DNA from: Methanothrix sp.
Lineage (GTDB): Archaea > Halobacteriota > Methanosarcinia > Methanotrichales > Methanotrichaceae
Direction: 5' to 3'
Length of the DNA: 43,712 nt
Assembly: GCA_026394475.1 (NCBI GenBank)
Contig: JAPKYD010000084.1
Span: forward strand, 1-43,712
The position numbers and the translations under genes were made by a program. Below the pieces are notes generated by a model. That model was not told the DNA's origin, did no database searches, and saw nothing but the letters and a program-made list of their open reading frames with translations. Positions 9,149 through 18,337 of the stretch are shown piece by piece. The stretch's first letter is position 1; each line of letters begins with the position of its first letter.

Positions 9149-9465
9149 TTATTTCCAGCTTCCTTGCAGATTGATGTCCAGGATCTGATCAGCCGCCCTG
9201 GCTTTTCTCGATACTTCTTGATCCAAGTTCCATAAACCCCCGAGATCTCTCAAGAATCTCCGCTGTTATCGGCCCGATTTCCCTCGAACTCCTGCAACCG
9301 TCGCTCCAAATCATGAACATCGGAGGATCATTCTTGCTCCAAAACCATTTGAATCTGCCCGATGGTTTTGTAAGATCGATACCAAGATCCTCGGAGTATG
9401 GAGGAAACTGAGGGCGTAGATCTTTGATTAAATTGCATCTTCCCTGTCGATCATCTGGGGCTAAA
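9149..9465 (-). pseudogene. Decayed HhH-type DNA glycosylase/AP-lyase-like gene fragment
   Basis: Minus-strand translation gives PPYSEDLGIDLTKPSGRFKWF, then in shifting frames LQEFEG / REIGPITAEIL / RFLRDLGGLWNLDQEVSRKARAADQILDINLQGSWK*; together they resemble the two ends of an endonuclease III-like HhH protein. Confidence 0.55.
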
Positions 9466-9627
9466 ACCAGCTATCTAGATAAAAATAATTTTTATGATTA
9501 AGTCAAATCGGCTGCTTTACCAGTTAAATTAGATGTCGATTTCTGCCTCGTTTTGATTTTTGAATGAAAAAATATATATTCTTTGTCTACAAATCTCTAT
9601 GAACAAGTGCAAAAGGGAGAAGCCTTC

Positions 9628-10602
9628 ATGAGTAAAATGAAATCAATTGGCAAGAAGCTAACAGTGATGGCGCTGGCGGGGATGCTACTGGTATTATTAG
9701 CTGGAGTAGCTCTTGCCAGCCAGCCACCATCGGCGGATGAGAATGAACCTCATGGCTGCTCAGCTTGCGAGGAGAGGCAATCTGCCAGCCAGATCGGCGA
9801 TGATATATCAACCTACTCGAATGAACCTCCGACAGAACTAGTCGGCTCAGCCCAAAGCCCCACGGCCCTCAGGCCCGATGCCAGAGCTGTCGGAAGGCAT
9901 ACTTACACCCGGATCAAACTGCCAGCCAGAGCAACGCTGATATCGCCCAAGGGAACCATAGGAACCAGCAATCCGACTTATCTATGGAGATGCGTGCCGG
10001 GAGCCACGCAATACCTTCTCAAGGTAGCAAACTTAGATACTCAAATTACTACCATTGAGGAGTACGAGGCAGAAGAGGTGGTCTCAAACCAGGGGTGTTC
10101 TATTAAGCCTGGAGATATCCTCGCTGCAGGGAACTACAGATGGTGGATTCAGGCCAAGAACAGCAAGGGAACTGGCCCCTGGAGCTACTACAATAGCTTC
10201 AAGTTTGCCAACGTAAAACCTGGCAACGTGACTCCGATATCACCCCGAGGTCTCATCTCCACCAGACGCCCGACCTTCATCTGGACCGCCATATCGAGCG
10301 CCACCCAGTACAACCTTGAGGTGAGCGATCAGAACGAGGAGGTTGTCTTCGTGGAGTCGTATATGGCCGAGGATGTGACCTCGGGAACCAGGGCTATAGC
10401 TCGCTCGCCCACAATCCTTTCGGGTGGTATTTACTTCTGGAGGGTGCAGGCGTCCAACGATGCCGGAACTGGATCCTGGAGCAGCGACAAGTATTTTGAA
10501 ATAGTGTGCGGCAGCAGGGCGAGTCAGGCTGAGAAACAAAGCGAGCCTCGCCCCGAGAGAGAGAAGGGAAGCGCGGCCAGGCCATCGAGAGGCTCCGCCT
10601 AG
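9628..10602 (+). CDS. Secreted protein with two fibronectin-III-like repeats
   Basis: Signal peptide KKLTVMALAGMLLVLLAGVALA; repeats ATLISPKGTIGTSNPTYLWRCVPGATQYLLKV and VTPISPRGLISTRRPTFIWTAISSATQYNLEV; SD aaagggaga before ATG 9628. Confidence 0.75.
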   Translation: MSKMKSIGKKLTVMALAGMLLVLLAGVALASQPPSADENEPHGCSACEERQSASQIGDDISTYSNEPPTELVGSAQSPTALRPDARAVGRHTYTRIKLPARATLISPKGTIGTSNPTYLWRCVPGATQYLLKVANLDTQITTIEEYEAEEVVSNQGCSIKPGDILAAGNYRWWIQAKNSKGTGPWSYYNSFKFANVKPGNVTPISPRGLISTRRPTFIWTAISSATQYNLEVSDQNEEVVFVESYMAEDVTSGTRAIARSPTILSGGIYFWRVQASNDAGTGSWSSDKYFEIVCGSRASQAEKQSEPRPEREKGSAARPSRGSA

Positions 10603-10747
10603 GCTGCGATCTTCTTGGGTGAGGCCGCAGGGTCTCATCCTGCCTCTTTTCGATGCCCTCTGGGATTTGCTGTCTCCCTACAAAAGGTTTCGAGCATTTA
10701 TCGCAAGCGCGAGGCTGTAAGAAAAATGGTGGAGCTTCAAAAGATTG

Positions 10748-10790
10748 GCAGGCAGGCCCCATGGACAGGCAGATCGGGCCTGCGGCCTGC
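10748..10790. other. GC-rich hairpin (possible transcription-end structure between convergent genes)
   Basis: GCAGG+CAGGCCC (10748-10759) pairs with GGGCCTG (10776-10782) and CCTGC (10786-10790), 3-nt bulge, 16-nt loop. Confidence 0.4.
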
Positions 10791-10811
10791 TCGTGAAACT
10801 CTCCAGAGGCT

Positions 10812-11120
10812 TTAGACCTCATCCAGCTTCTCGATGCCCACCTTCCTTACTTTCGGCTTCCAGATCTTATCGGGCATCCAGGCGGGAGCCCCTGTGGGCT
10901 TGTCCACCTGCATCCTCTCGCCCACGAAAATGTGCACCTTCTTGGTGCCGCGTTCGCGGAGCTTGATATCGGTGTAGCCCCGGTTGGCTGCCTTGAGGGC
11001 TGCTTGCCTCGGTGATTTTCCTGTGAAGACTCCGATCTCATTGCCCTGAGCGTCCCTCAGGGCGAAATTTCTCATCTCAGCCGTAATGTCTCCTCCTTCA
11101 TGAAGATGAATATGGCTCAC
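10812..11120 (-). CDS. Non-histone chromosomal protein MC1
   Basis: RNFALRDAQGNEIGVFTGKSPRQAALKAANRG...IKLRERGTKKVHIFVGE...PAWMPDKIWKPKVRKVGIEKL; start may be the internal ATG at 11075. Confidence 0.95.
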   Translation of the reverse strand: MSHIHLHEGGDITAEMRNFALRDAQGNEIGVFTGKSPRQAALKAANRGYTDIKLRERGTKKVHIFVGERMQVDKPTGAPAWMPDKIWKPKVRKVGIEKLDEV

Positions 11121-11315
11121 AGCGTCGGTATATTAATCTAATCCAGATGCACCCCCGGAGAGGTTGGCTTTGGCCAGGCTACGAGCCCCGTCGCTGTCAC
11201 CAGGACAGGGCGCTGTTGCCAGAAAGGGACCAAAAGCCGTCTGGATTTCGGAAGATTGATGAAGTTTTAGTCAAGCATCCCTATAAATGGGAGAAGCACT
11301 TATCATTGGATTGAG

Positions 11316-11606
11316 ATGAGCGCCATCTTTGGAGAGCTTCTGACCTTCTCTCAGGAGAAGGGTCCCGATGTACGCCTGAGGGTCTACGGAGACGAGTTCT
11401 ATGCGCGCTACGAGACTGCGGATGGCTACTCCGTCATATACGACCTATCCCTGGGTCGTTTTGTCTACGCTCTGCTTCGAGATGGCCACTTCATCTCCAG
11501 CGACGTGGACCTCTCCATGGGTCCGCCTCCCGGAGTCTCGCCTCATCTTGAGGAATCGGATGAGACTCGAAGCGCAAAGGCTGAGAATAGGTTTTCCAGA
11601 AGATGA
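11316..11606 (+). pseudogene. Partial duplicate of the N-terminal domain of the downstream M6-type protease
   Basis: MSAIFGELLTFSQEKGPDVRLRVYGDEFYARYETADGYSVIYD aligns with MSSIFAEVLTFHQENGPEVRLRVYGDEFYARYEDLDGYTVVYD of the next gene; stops at a position equivalent to ~residue 97 of the paralogue. Confidence 0.75.
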
Positions 11607-11690
11607 CCCTCAAAATTATTAAATAGTTTGAAAGATATACATCAGCCACAGGCCGAGCTTGGGCCAAAGCTTCCTTTAGGTTGATCTGCC

Positions 11691-13544
11691 ATGAGTTCGA
11701 TATTTGCAGAGGTCTTGACATTCCATCAGGAGAATGGACCAGAAGTGAGATTGCGGGTCTATGGCGATGAGTTTTATGCCCGCTATGAGGATCTTGATGG
11801 TTACACTGTGGTTTATGATCCGGATCAGGGATTGTACTGCTACGCCCTATTGATTCGAGGCGAGTTCGTCTCCAGCGGTGTGGATATCAGCCAGACTCCT
11901 CCTTTGGGAGCGAGGCGTCACTTCAAAGAGGGGGAAGAGGTTCGCAACTACAAGTTTGAGAATAGATTTGCCAAAATGAATCCTCCTGCCGTATCTTATA
12001 AGCCCAATCTGAACTTTCGGACCTTCGGGCCTGAGAAAGGGCTGATGGAGGGACGCCGCGTCAGCGAGGGCGAGATCAAGGGTCTGACGGTTCTGGTCCA
12101 GTTCCAGGACCAGAAGAGCACTGTCACGCCCGAGGACGTGGACGCCATGCTCAACGGTAGGAACTACCACGATAATGGGAACTTCTGCTCCGCGCGGGAA
12201 TATTTCCAGCTCATGTCCAGCGGCAAGCTGGACTATACCAACGTGGTGGTGGGACCAGTAACGCTGAGCCGCAAGCTTCAATACTACACTCAAAACCTTC
12301 TTGTGAAGGAGGCTCTGGACCTGGCCGTCAAGGGCGGGGTCGATCTCAAGCAGTTTGACTCGCGAGGCGACGGTGTAGTCGATGCCATGAGCTTCCTTTA
12401 CGCCGGTCAGACTCAGTATTTGGGAGAGCTATGGCCTCACAACTACTTCATAGATCTGCAGTACGCAGATATGAGGACCTACTTCTACATGCTCTCCAGC
12501 ATGGGCCGCAGCAAAGAGGACCTGAGCATTGGAACCTTCTGCCACGAGAGCGGCCACATGCTCTGTCGCTGGCCGGACCTCTACGATTACGGGAACCGGG
12601 ACGGCGATTTCGAGAAGAGTGCAGGTCTTGGTTATTACTGCCTGATGAGCGCAGGAAACCATAACGACAACGGACGAACACCTTCGCCTGTCTGCGCCTA
12701 TCTGAGGAACCTGGTGGGATGGTGCGACAGAGTAGTCCGGCTTAACACGCCCGGCCAGTACCAGACGGATCATGGAGATTATGGGACGGTGATGATATAC
12801 GAGACCGGGAAGATAAATGAGTATTTCCTGGTGGAGAACAGATCTCAGGTCGATCTTGATGCCAGCATCCCCTCTAGCGGCCTGGCTGTCTACCATTGCG
12901 ACACCCTGGGCTCGAACGAGTGGCAGGGCGGCACTCCTTCCAGGCACTACCAGTGCGGGCTGCTTCAGGCAGACGGCAGCCTCGATCTGGAGACCAATCG
13001 CAGCATGGGGGATGAGAAGGACCTCTTTGGCCGCGTGGAGGGGACGGCCCTCAGCCACGCCACCAGGCCGGCCTCGAACCTCTGGGACGGATCGGATTCC
13101 GGCCTGATGATCTCGAATATTCTCTCTCCCGGCAAGGTCGTAACCTTCGCGGCAGGTCAGGCGCTGATGGACCATGTGGTAAAGGAGACCTCGTCACCTG
13201 GGGTGGCCATACCTGACAACAATGCCCAGGGCCTGAGCGATGTTATTCAGATCTCTCTGGAGGGCAAGGTGGCAAAGCTGAAGGTGAGGGTGGACATAAG
13301 CCACAGCAACATAGCCAATTTGAGGGTGGAGCTATTGTCTCCAGGCGGCAAGAGGGCTATCCTGCACAATCGCACCGGCCTTGGCAAGAAGAATCTGAAA
13401 AAGACCTACGACTCCAAGTCCTCGGCCGCTCTTACCGCCTTTATCGGCCAGTCCCTGAAGGGCAATTGGACCCTCAAGATCAAGGATTTGGTGGGTAGGG
13501 ATGTGGGTAAGCTGAACACCTGGAGCCTGGAGGTCGCCTACTGA
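11691..13544 (+). CDS. M6-family (immune-inhibitor-A-like) metalloprotease with C-terminal P/homB-like domain
   Basis: Zinc motif HESGHMLCRWPDLYDYG; N-terminal GDEFYARYEDLDGYTVVYD; C-term ISHSNIANLRVELLSPGGKRAILHNRTG...GQSLKGNWTLKIKDLVGRDVGKLNTWSLEV is P-domain-like; no obvious signal peptide. Confidence 0.85.
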   Translation: MSSIFAEVLTFHQENGPEVRLRVYGDEFYARYEDLDGYTVVYDPDQGLYCYALLIRGEFVSSGVDISQTPPLGARRHFKEGEEVRNYKFENRFAKMNPPAVSYKPNLNFRTFGPEKGLMEGRRVSEGEIKGLTVLVQFQDQKSTVTPEDVDAMLNGRNYHDNGNFCSAREYFQLMSSGKLDYTNVVVGPVTLSRKLQYYTQNLLVKEALDLAVKGGVDLKQFDSRGDGVVDAMSFLYAGQTQYLGELWPHNYFIDLQYADMRTYFYMLSSMGRSKEDLSIGTFCHESGHMLCRWPDLYDYGNRDGDFEKSAGLGYYCLMSAGNHNDNGRTPSPVCAYLRNLVGWCDRVVRLNTPGQYQTDHGDYGTVMIYETGKINEYFLVENRSQVDLDASIPSSGLAVYHCDTLGSNEWQGGTPSRHYQCGLLQADGSLDLETNRSMGDEKDLFGRVEGTALSHATRPASNLWDGSDSGLMISNILSPGKVVTFAAGQALMDHVVKETSSPGVAIPDNNAQGLSDVIQISLEGKVAKLKVRVDISHSNIANLRVELLSPGGKRAILHNRTGLGKKNLKKTYDSKSSAALTAFIGQSLKGNWTLKIKDLVGRDVGKLNTWSLEVAY

Positions 13545-13622
13545 AGGCAGCCTTTTCTGGCCTTTTCAAGGGCTCCTGTGATCTTCAGATGAGAGGTGTG
13601 ATGATTTGAGAATCAATTACCT

Positions 13623-14657
13623 TTGCTCTGTCTCCTTGCTCTCGGCTTAGGTGCCGGAGCGACAGGCGCACAGGATTCTTCCCTGCAGCAGTCCATGGAC
13701 ATGACGGGCGACGCCTTTGATGAAGATCTCCAAAACAGCTTGTTCGGTATGGTAACCAGCCCGAGTGCCCCATGGTTTGGGCCAAAGTTCGCTAACTCCA
13801 GCAGCGCCTACTCCTTCTTCAGCGAGTTTTACATCAACACCAGTGTACCCATGATCAGCGGATTAACACCCGTCAAGATCGACATCACTCATGAGAAGCC
13901 ATCCAAGATTTACTTCGGTAGCGGCCAGGAAGTCGCTTACAGCCAGTATCAAACCGCCGTGGCGCCAGCCGGAGGAAACGAGCTCTGGATTCAGAAGGGC
14001 GCGGACTGGTCCCAGTACGCCATCGTTCCCGCAGGAGCAGGGCTGCGGCTCATCGCCTTTGCACCCGTAAGCGGGCAGGCCGATTACTATGAGATCATCC
14101 AGACCGACTCCCTGAACATCACCAGCAACCGCGTTAACTTCTATTCCGGCTACAACAGCATGAACTTCGTCGCGGATAAAGTGGGCAGACACATTCTGCT
14201 CTTCGTGCTAAACAACCAGCCCAGCCAAGCCATCATAGTGGACGTGATCAGCCAGGCACCACCGGCTCAGCAGGACTACGGACAGAATCCATATCCCGGC
14301 AGCTTCAGCCAGCCCTCCGGCGGATCGGTTCAGTACCCGACAAATAACCCGACTTATACTACGACTTATGTGCCGCAGACTGATGCAGCCGCGGGAGATA
14401 CTCCGGTGACCATTCAGACTTCGATGATGGGATATGATGTCTATGTTGATGGTGCCTACGTGGGTAAAGACGGTACCAACGGCGACGCGATGGATGGGGT
14501 TTTCAGGTTCATGGTTGCGGGCGGACAGACTCATACCATAAGAGTCTTCGATGGCATGAACAACTATGAGAAACCCATGTACTTCGAGAGGGGCGTTGCC
14601 AAGGTGATCAATGTCCCACCGGCCACAACCGTTTATGCTTCGGGCGGGCTCTACTGA
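13623..14657 (+). CDS. Secreted hypothetical protein with C-terminal PEGA-like region
   Basis: Hydrophobic leader LLCLLALGLGAGATGAQD; C-term PVTIQTSMMGYDVYVDGAYVGKDG. Confidence 0.65.
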   Translation: MLCLLALGLGAGATGAQDSSLQQSMDMTGDAFDEDLQNSLFGMVTSPSAPWFGPKFANSSSAYSFFSEFYINTSVPMISGLTPVKIDITHEKPSKIYFGSGQEVAYSQYQTAVAPAGGNELWIQKGADWSQYAIVPAGAGLRLIAFAPVSGQADYYEIIQTDSLNITSNRVNFYSGYNSMNFVADKVGRHILLFVLNNQPSQAIIVDVISQAPPAQQDYGQNPYPGSFSQPSGGSVQYPTNNPTYTTTYVPQTDAAAGDTPVTIQTSMMGYDVYVDGAYVGKDGTNGDAMDGVFRFMVAGGQTHTIRVFDGMNNYEKPMYFERGVAKVINVPPATTVYASGGLY

Positions 14658-14845
14658 GCCCAATATCTTTCATTTCGGCGGAATTCTGTACAGAATCGGC
14701 CTTCCGTATACCCATTTTTGTTGCAGCGGCTCAAATAATCCAAAAGATGTCAGAGTCTCGATCAAGCCTTCGTCTTTGCGGCGAACTCAACTTCGCCAGA
14801 AAAGGCTAAATCTCATTAGATTAATTAATAGAGTGGGGGATCGTT

Positions 14846-15166
14846 TTGAATAAAGAGGAATTCATGAGGCAGATAGAGGGCTGTAAGCTTCCGGAGAGCT
14901 TTGATCAGCATCTTCTGGACCATGCCGCCGAGATGTTCGGAAAATGGGGAAAAACGACGCACATGGATGAGCGAGAGCACCTCTTCGAGACCTTTGGGCT
15001 GGCCTCCAAACCCGAAGACAGCAACGCGATGAGAATGGAGAAAGCGGCCCTGCGCTGCGTGTGCTCAAAGATGATGGATGCCAAGCTGAACAGGAAGGAC
15101 GCAGCAGATATCATCAGGAACTTCAACAAGATCAAGGAGCCGGGCTTCAAGTGGGTCGAAGGATAG
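14846..15166 (+). CDS. Hypothetical protein (106 aa)
   Basis: Intact ORF with ggggg-type SD upstream, TTG start. Confidence 0.6.
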   Translation: MNKEEFMRQIEGCKLPESFDQHLLDHAAEMFGKWGKTTHMDEREHLFETFGLASKPEDSNAMRMEKAALRCVCSKMMDAKLNRKDAADIIRNFNKIKEPGFKWVEG

Positions 15167-15309
15167 TCCCTTGCTGCAACCTTCTTTTTTTTGCAGCCGT
15201 TCATCAGGGGAAGGCCCAGGCAGAGGTGATCTGGGCGCTGCCTGAAGATGGCGGTGTGGTTCGAGATACATGAGATAATTTTAAGGCGAAAGAAGGAGCA
15301 AGTCTGTCT

Positions 15310-15837
15310 ATGAATTCCAGGATTAATAAGATACTCAAAAATCATTTTGGCGAAGATAAAGCTTTGAGGCATGAATTACGCTTGAGAATTGTTCCTTGTA
15401 TGGCCCTTGTAATGCTGTTTTTCTTCCCAACTCCCGCCTTCTCCACCCTAACATACGATTTTGTCGGGACAGCCATTAAAGTCTCAGAGCCCAATAGCTT
15501 GTTCGTAAATGTCACAGAATCAAGGATAGAGGGTTTAAAAGGAGACACTGAAGTGCTTCTCAAGCAGCCCTTGCCGGATCTTTCGTCTTTTAGGGGCAAA
15601 GAGCTGCAATTCGATATTTTAGGATATGACATCCTCGGAAGGCCAGTATGTACTGTATATCTTGATGGCATTCGCATTCATGATGTGTATTACTGCAACA
15701 AGTATCCCGAGTATTGCGACTATAACAGTCGCATCTTCCCAAATGAATTGATCGGATACGACCTTTATGGCCCATGTTACAATGGATGCCGCTCATATTA
15801 TGGTCAAAGCGGATGCTATTCCTGTAATTTTTGTTGA
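15310..15837 (+). CDS. Secreted Cys/Tyr-rich hypothetical protein
   Basis: Hydrophobic segment VPCMALVMLFFFPTPAFS; C-term YGPCYNGCRSYYGQSGCYSCNFC. Confidence 0.55.
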   Translation: MNSRINKILKNHFGEDKALRHELRLRIVPCMALVMLFFFPTPAFSTLTYDFVGTAIKVSEPNSLFVNVTESRIEGLKGDTEVLLKQPLPDLSSFRGKELQFDILGYDILGRPVCTVYLDGIRIHDVYYCNKYPEYCDYNSRIFPNELIGYDLYGPCYNGCRSYYGQSGCYSCNFC

Positions 15838-15968
15838 TCGAGAAGGCGGGATAAGCTTGAACAAAGAAAATAATATTATAAATATGTTGGGGGAAGGACG
15901 GCACTCTGCTTAAATTTGCAGATTCGTATCCTGCAGAGACCTCGCAGTCTCCACTAGTCTCTCGAAAA

Positions 15969-16072
15969 TAGGAGGGAGGCAAAAGTCTTCGGGAAAATAG
16001 GAGGGAAAGAAATGAGATTGTCGACCTTTGCCAACTATAATATACGTCAATCGTCGGTATATAAGGTTTTCG
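15969..16072 (+). repeat. Copy A of a ~100-bp dispersed element with internal inverted repeat
   Basis: taggagggaggcaaaagtc...gtcgacctttgcc...tatataaggttttcg; matches copy C at 17916-18016. Confidence 0.65.
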
Positions 16073-16204
16073 TTCCGAGACAAGAAAAATTCCTAAAAGC
16101 CTTCGGCCGGGCAGAAGAAGAGGGCTTTAGCAGTTGTGCAGGTCCGTGACCGCTAAAATAAAAAATATAAGCCCCTGCTTTCTGTTTTTGGCATGGGCCG
16201 TACC

Positions 16205-16306
16205 ACATCTTTATATCGTTGAAAGCCGACTTAAAAACGGGCAAAAGTCGATTAACGTCGGTTTGGATCCCTTGTGCTTCATCATCGACTTTGCCATCCT
16301 CCTATC
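16205..16306 (-). repeat. Copy B (inverted, more diverged) of the ~100-bp element
   Basis: Reverse complement reads ggataggaggatggcaaagtcgatga...ttaatcgacttttgcccg...cgatataaagatgt. Confidence 0.5.
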
Positions 16307-16573
16307 CCCATTCTTCCCCTGGGCCGAAATCCTCGGCCCTCAAAGGAGCTGACACGAGAAGATGGCTGAGCCTCCAGCGAAGAGCCCTGGACACAACTTC
16401 GGGCCCGAAAATCTCACGGCCATAAAGCGGCACAAAGGCGCTTGATAGTTATTTTCCCGAAGGGCCGATTTGCAGAGCGCCCTTTCATCCTTCTTATTTT
16501 CGCGATATTACCCAAAACTTTTTTGTTAGATTCAATAAGATATTATAATGTACATGAATACAAGGAGAATAGT

Positions 16574-16990
16574 ATGAGGAAAATATTGCTCATCCTAATC
16601 TTGTTGGCGCTTATAGCTCCATCTCTGGCCCTGACCGACTACCAGAGAGGTGTCTTGGACGGCCTCAATCGCGGATGGTTCATGGCCCAAAGGTATGACC
16701 AGGCTCAGGCGGGAAATCCCACTGCGTATAACCAGGCCGTTTTGGAATATAATACCTGGATTGAAAGCTTATTCGGGAAGAATGAGTCCCTGATGCTCAA
16801 AACCATCCTCCCGTCCCCGCGAGGACAGCCGTACTCCATCAGCAAGACCTTCACACCCATCCACGAGATAGATGCAAGCTGGAATCAAACAAGACAGGCA
16901 CAGCAACCACAACCTGATGCCAACGGGCTCATTAATGGATATCCTACAGAGATATACGACTCATGGGGGCCAGCCCTCAGCTCTTTTTGA
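16574..16990 (+). CDS. Secreted small hypothetical protein
   Basis: Signal peptide MRKILLILILLALIAPSLAL; ORF start trimmed to ATG 16574 preceded by aaggaga. Confidence 0.6.
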   Translation: MRKILLILILLALIAPSLALTDYQRGVLDGLNRGWFMAQRYDQAQAGNPTAYNQAVLEYNTWIESLFGKNESLMLKTILPSPRGQPYSISKTFTPIHEIDASWNQTRQAQQPQPDANGLINGYPTEIYDSWGPALSSF

Positions 16991-17142
16991 TGCAAGGATG
17001 ATGATACGGAAAGGCTGATGACCAAAGGGGACTGGCCTCGCTTGGAAGAGACGATGCCAAGACCGTCTCAACTCTCTCAAAGGATCAGATTTATATTGCA
17101 ATGCGCCTTTATCATTTGCCAACGAGTGGAGGAGGCGTTGAG

Positions 17143-17760
17143 ATGAGACGGTTGCTTGCGGCGATGCTGGTATTTTCTGTATGCGCTACTGCAAATCTGA
17201 TGACCGCTTCCGCGAAGGATACCCTTGCCCAGAACGTGTCTGAGCACTCCTGGGTCTTCGTCAATGGTTACATGGATGAATCGAGAATCCTGCAGACCCA
17301 ATTGGGCTTCCATGGATCGAAGATAGCCCTGGCCACCAGTGGCAGCGGAATTGCCACCAGAACCATAGACTCTTACGTCTTCACTGATTCGAATGTGGAT
17401 GAGGCAGGGCTTACCATCTCGGCCAACTATGATTACAAGCCCTACACGCCCCCGTTCACGCAAAGCGACCTCAGAAACGCCCTCTGTGCCAAGAATTATG
17501 AAGTGGGCTCTGTCTTCTCAGAATCCTATTCCATTGACAAGGACCTCATCAAGGATACCAAGATCTTCCAGAATAAGACTGCTTCTGTCTATGAAATCAG
17601 CTCCGAGATCCAGGGAACGGCCAGGATCGGCGCGAGGGTACAGAAGAATGCCGACACAGTGCATTCCTATATCATGGGCGGAACGTATGTCGGATATGCG
17701 CAGATAAGATCGGAGATCGTGGTAGGTAATAGCTCAATTTTGACCCTGCCGTGCCCGTAA
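17143..17760 (+). CDS. Secreted hypothetical protein
   Basis: Signal peptide MRRLLAAMLVFSVCATANLMTASA; SD ggagg upstream of ATG 17143. Confidence 0.65.
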   Translation: MRRLLAAMLVFSVCATANLMTASAKDTLAQNVSEHSWVFVNGYMDESRILQTQLGFHGSKIALATSGSGIATRTIDSYVFTDSNVDEAGLTISANYDYKPYTPPFTQSDLRNALCAKNYEVGSVFSESYSIDKDLIKDTKIFQNKTASVYEISSEIQGTARIGARVQKNADTVHSYIMGGTYVGYAQIRSEIVVGNSSILTLPCP

Positions 17761-17915
17761 AGGCATGGTAATAGTTATTTTTAGACCATCTGCGTGTCGC
17801 AACGCCGGCCATTTCATTACCCCTTCCTAGCTCGTGCAATCGGGGCAGCGATTCAAGGCATCAGGCGATCTATTGGCGCTTATGCCCACAGGCTTCTTTG
17901 GAGAAGACGAGGATG

Positions 17916-18016
17916 TAGGAGGGAGGCAAAAGTCGCGGGAAATAAGGAGGGGGAAAGAAACTAGATTCGACTTTTGCCGTATTCATATACGACGATTGTC
18001 ATATTTAAAGATTTCG
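17916..18016 (+). repeat. Copy C of the ~100-bp dispersed element
   Basis: taggagggaggcaaaagtcgcggga...cgacttttgcc...catatttaaagatttcg; perfect 11-bp inverted repeat GGCAAAAGTCG/CGACTTTTGCC. Confidence 0.65.
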
Positions 18017-18246
18017 TTTTCTGGCTGAAAAACCTCCGAAAGCTCACTTTCCCGGAAGAGAAGAAAGGAGACCTCGGCGAGAGGCCGTATCATCAGGATT
18101 TCATCAGATCGAAGGCCCACCGACTCACGCCAGGTGCCACATTGCTGCATCTGCGGGTAGAACATAACCTCAAAACCCTTATCGTCATAGCTTTTCACAA
18201 GCCCCTCGACCTGGTGGCGCTTCTTGAAAGTGTAGAAGTGCACCAT
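17983..18246 (-). CDS. Hypothetical protein (87 aa)
   Basis: Open frame only; 3' end overlaps repeat copy C. Confidence 0.35.
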   Translation of the reverse strand: MVHFYTFKKRHQVEGLVKSYDDKGFEVMFYPQMQQCGTWRESVGLRSDEILMIRPLAEVSFLLFRESELSEVFQPENEIFKYDNRRI

Positions 18247-18337
18247 GCCCCCTTCTTCCCGCCTGGAGTCAGAAGCCCATTGGAGCTATCCATTCTCTGC
18301 CGCGCACTCATAAACATCCGCCCGCCGCTCCTTATAA

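Noticed and set aside
12429-13175. 248-aa minus-strand ORF opposite the M6 protease
   Set aside because: Antisense shadow; the plus-strand gene has clear motifs.
16047-16244. 65-aa minus-strand ORF overlapping repeat copies A and B
   Set aside because: No start context or domain; its span largely follows the repeat sequence and spacer.
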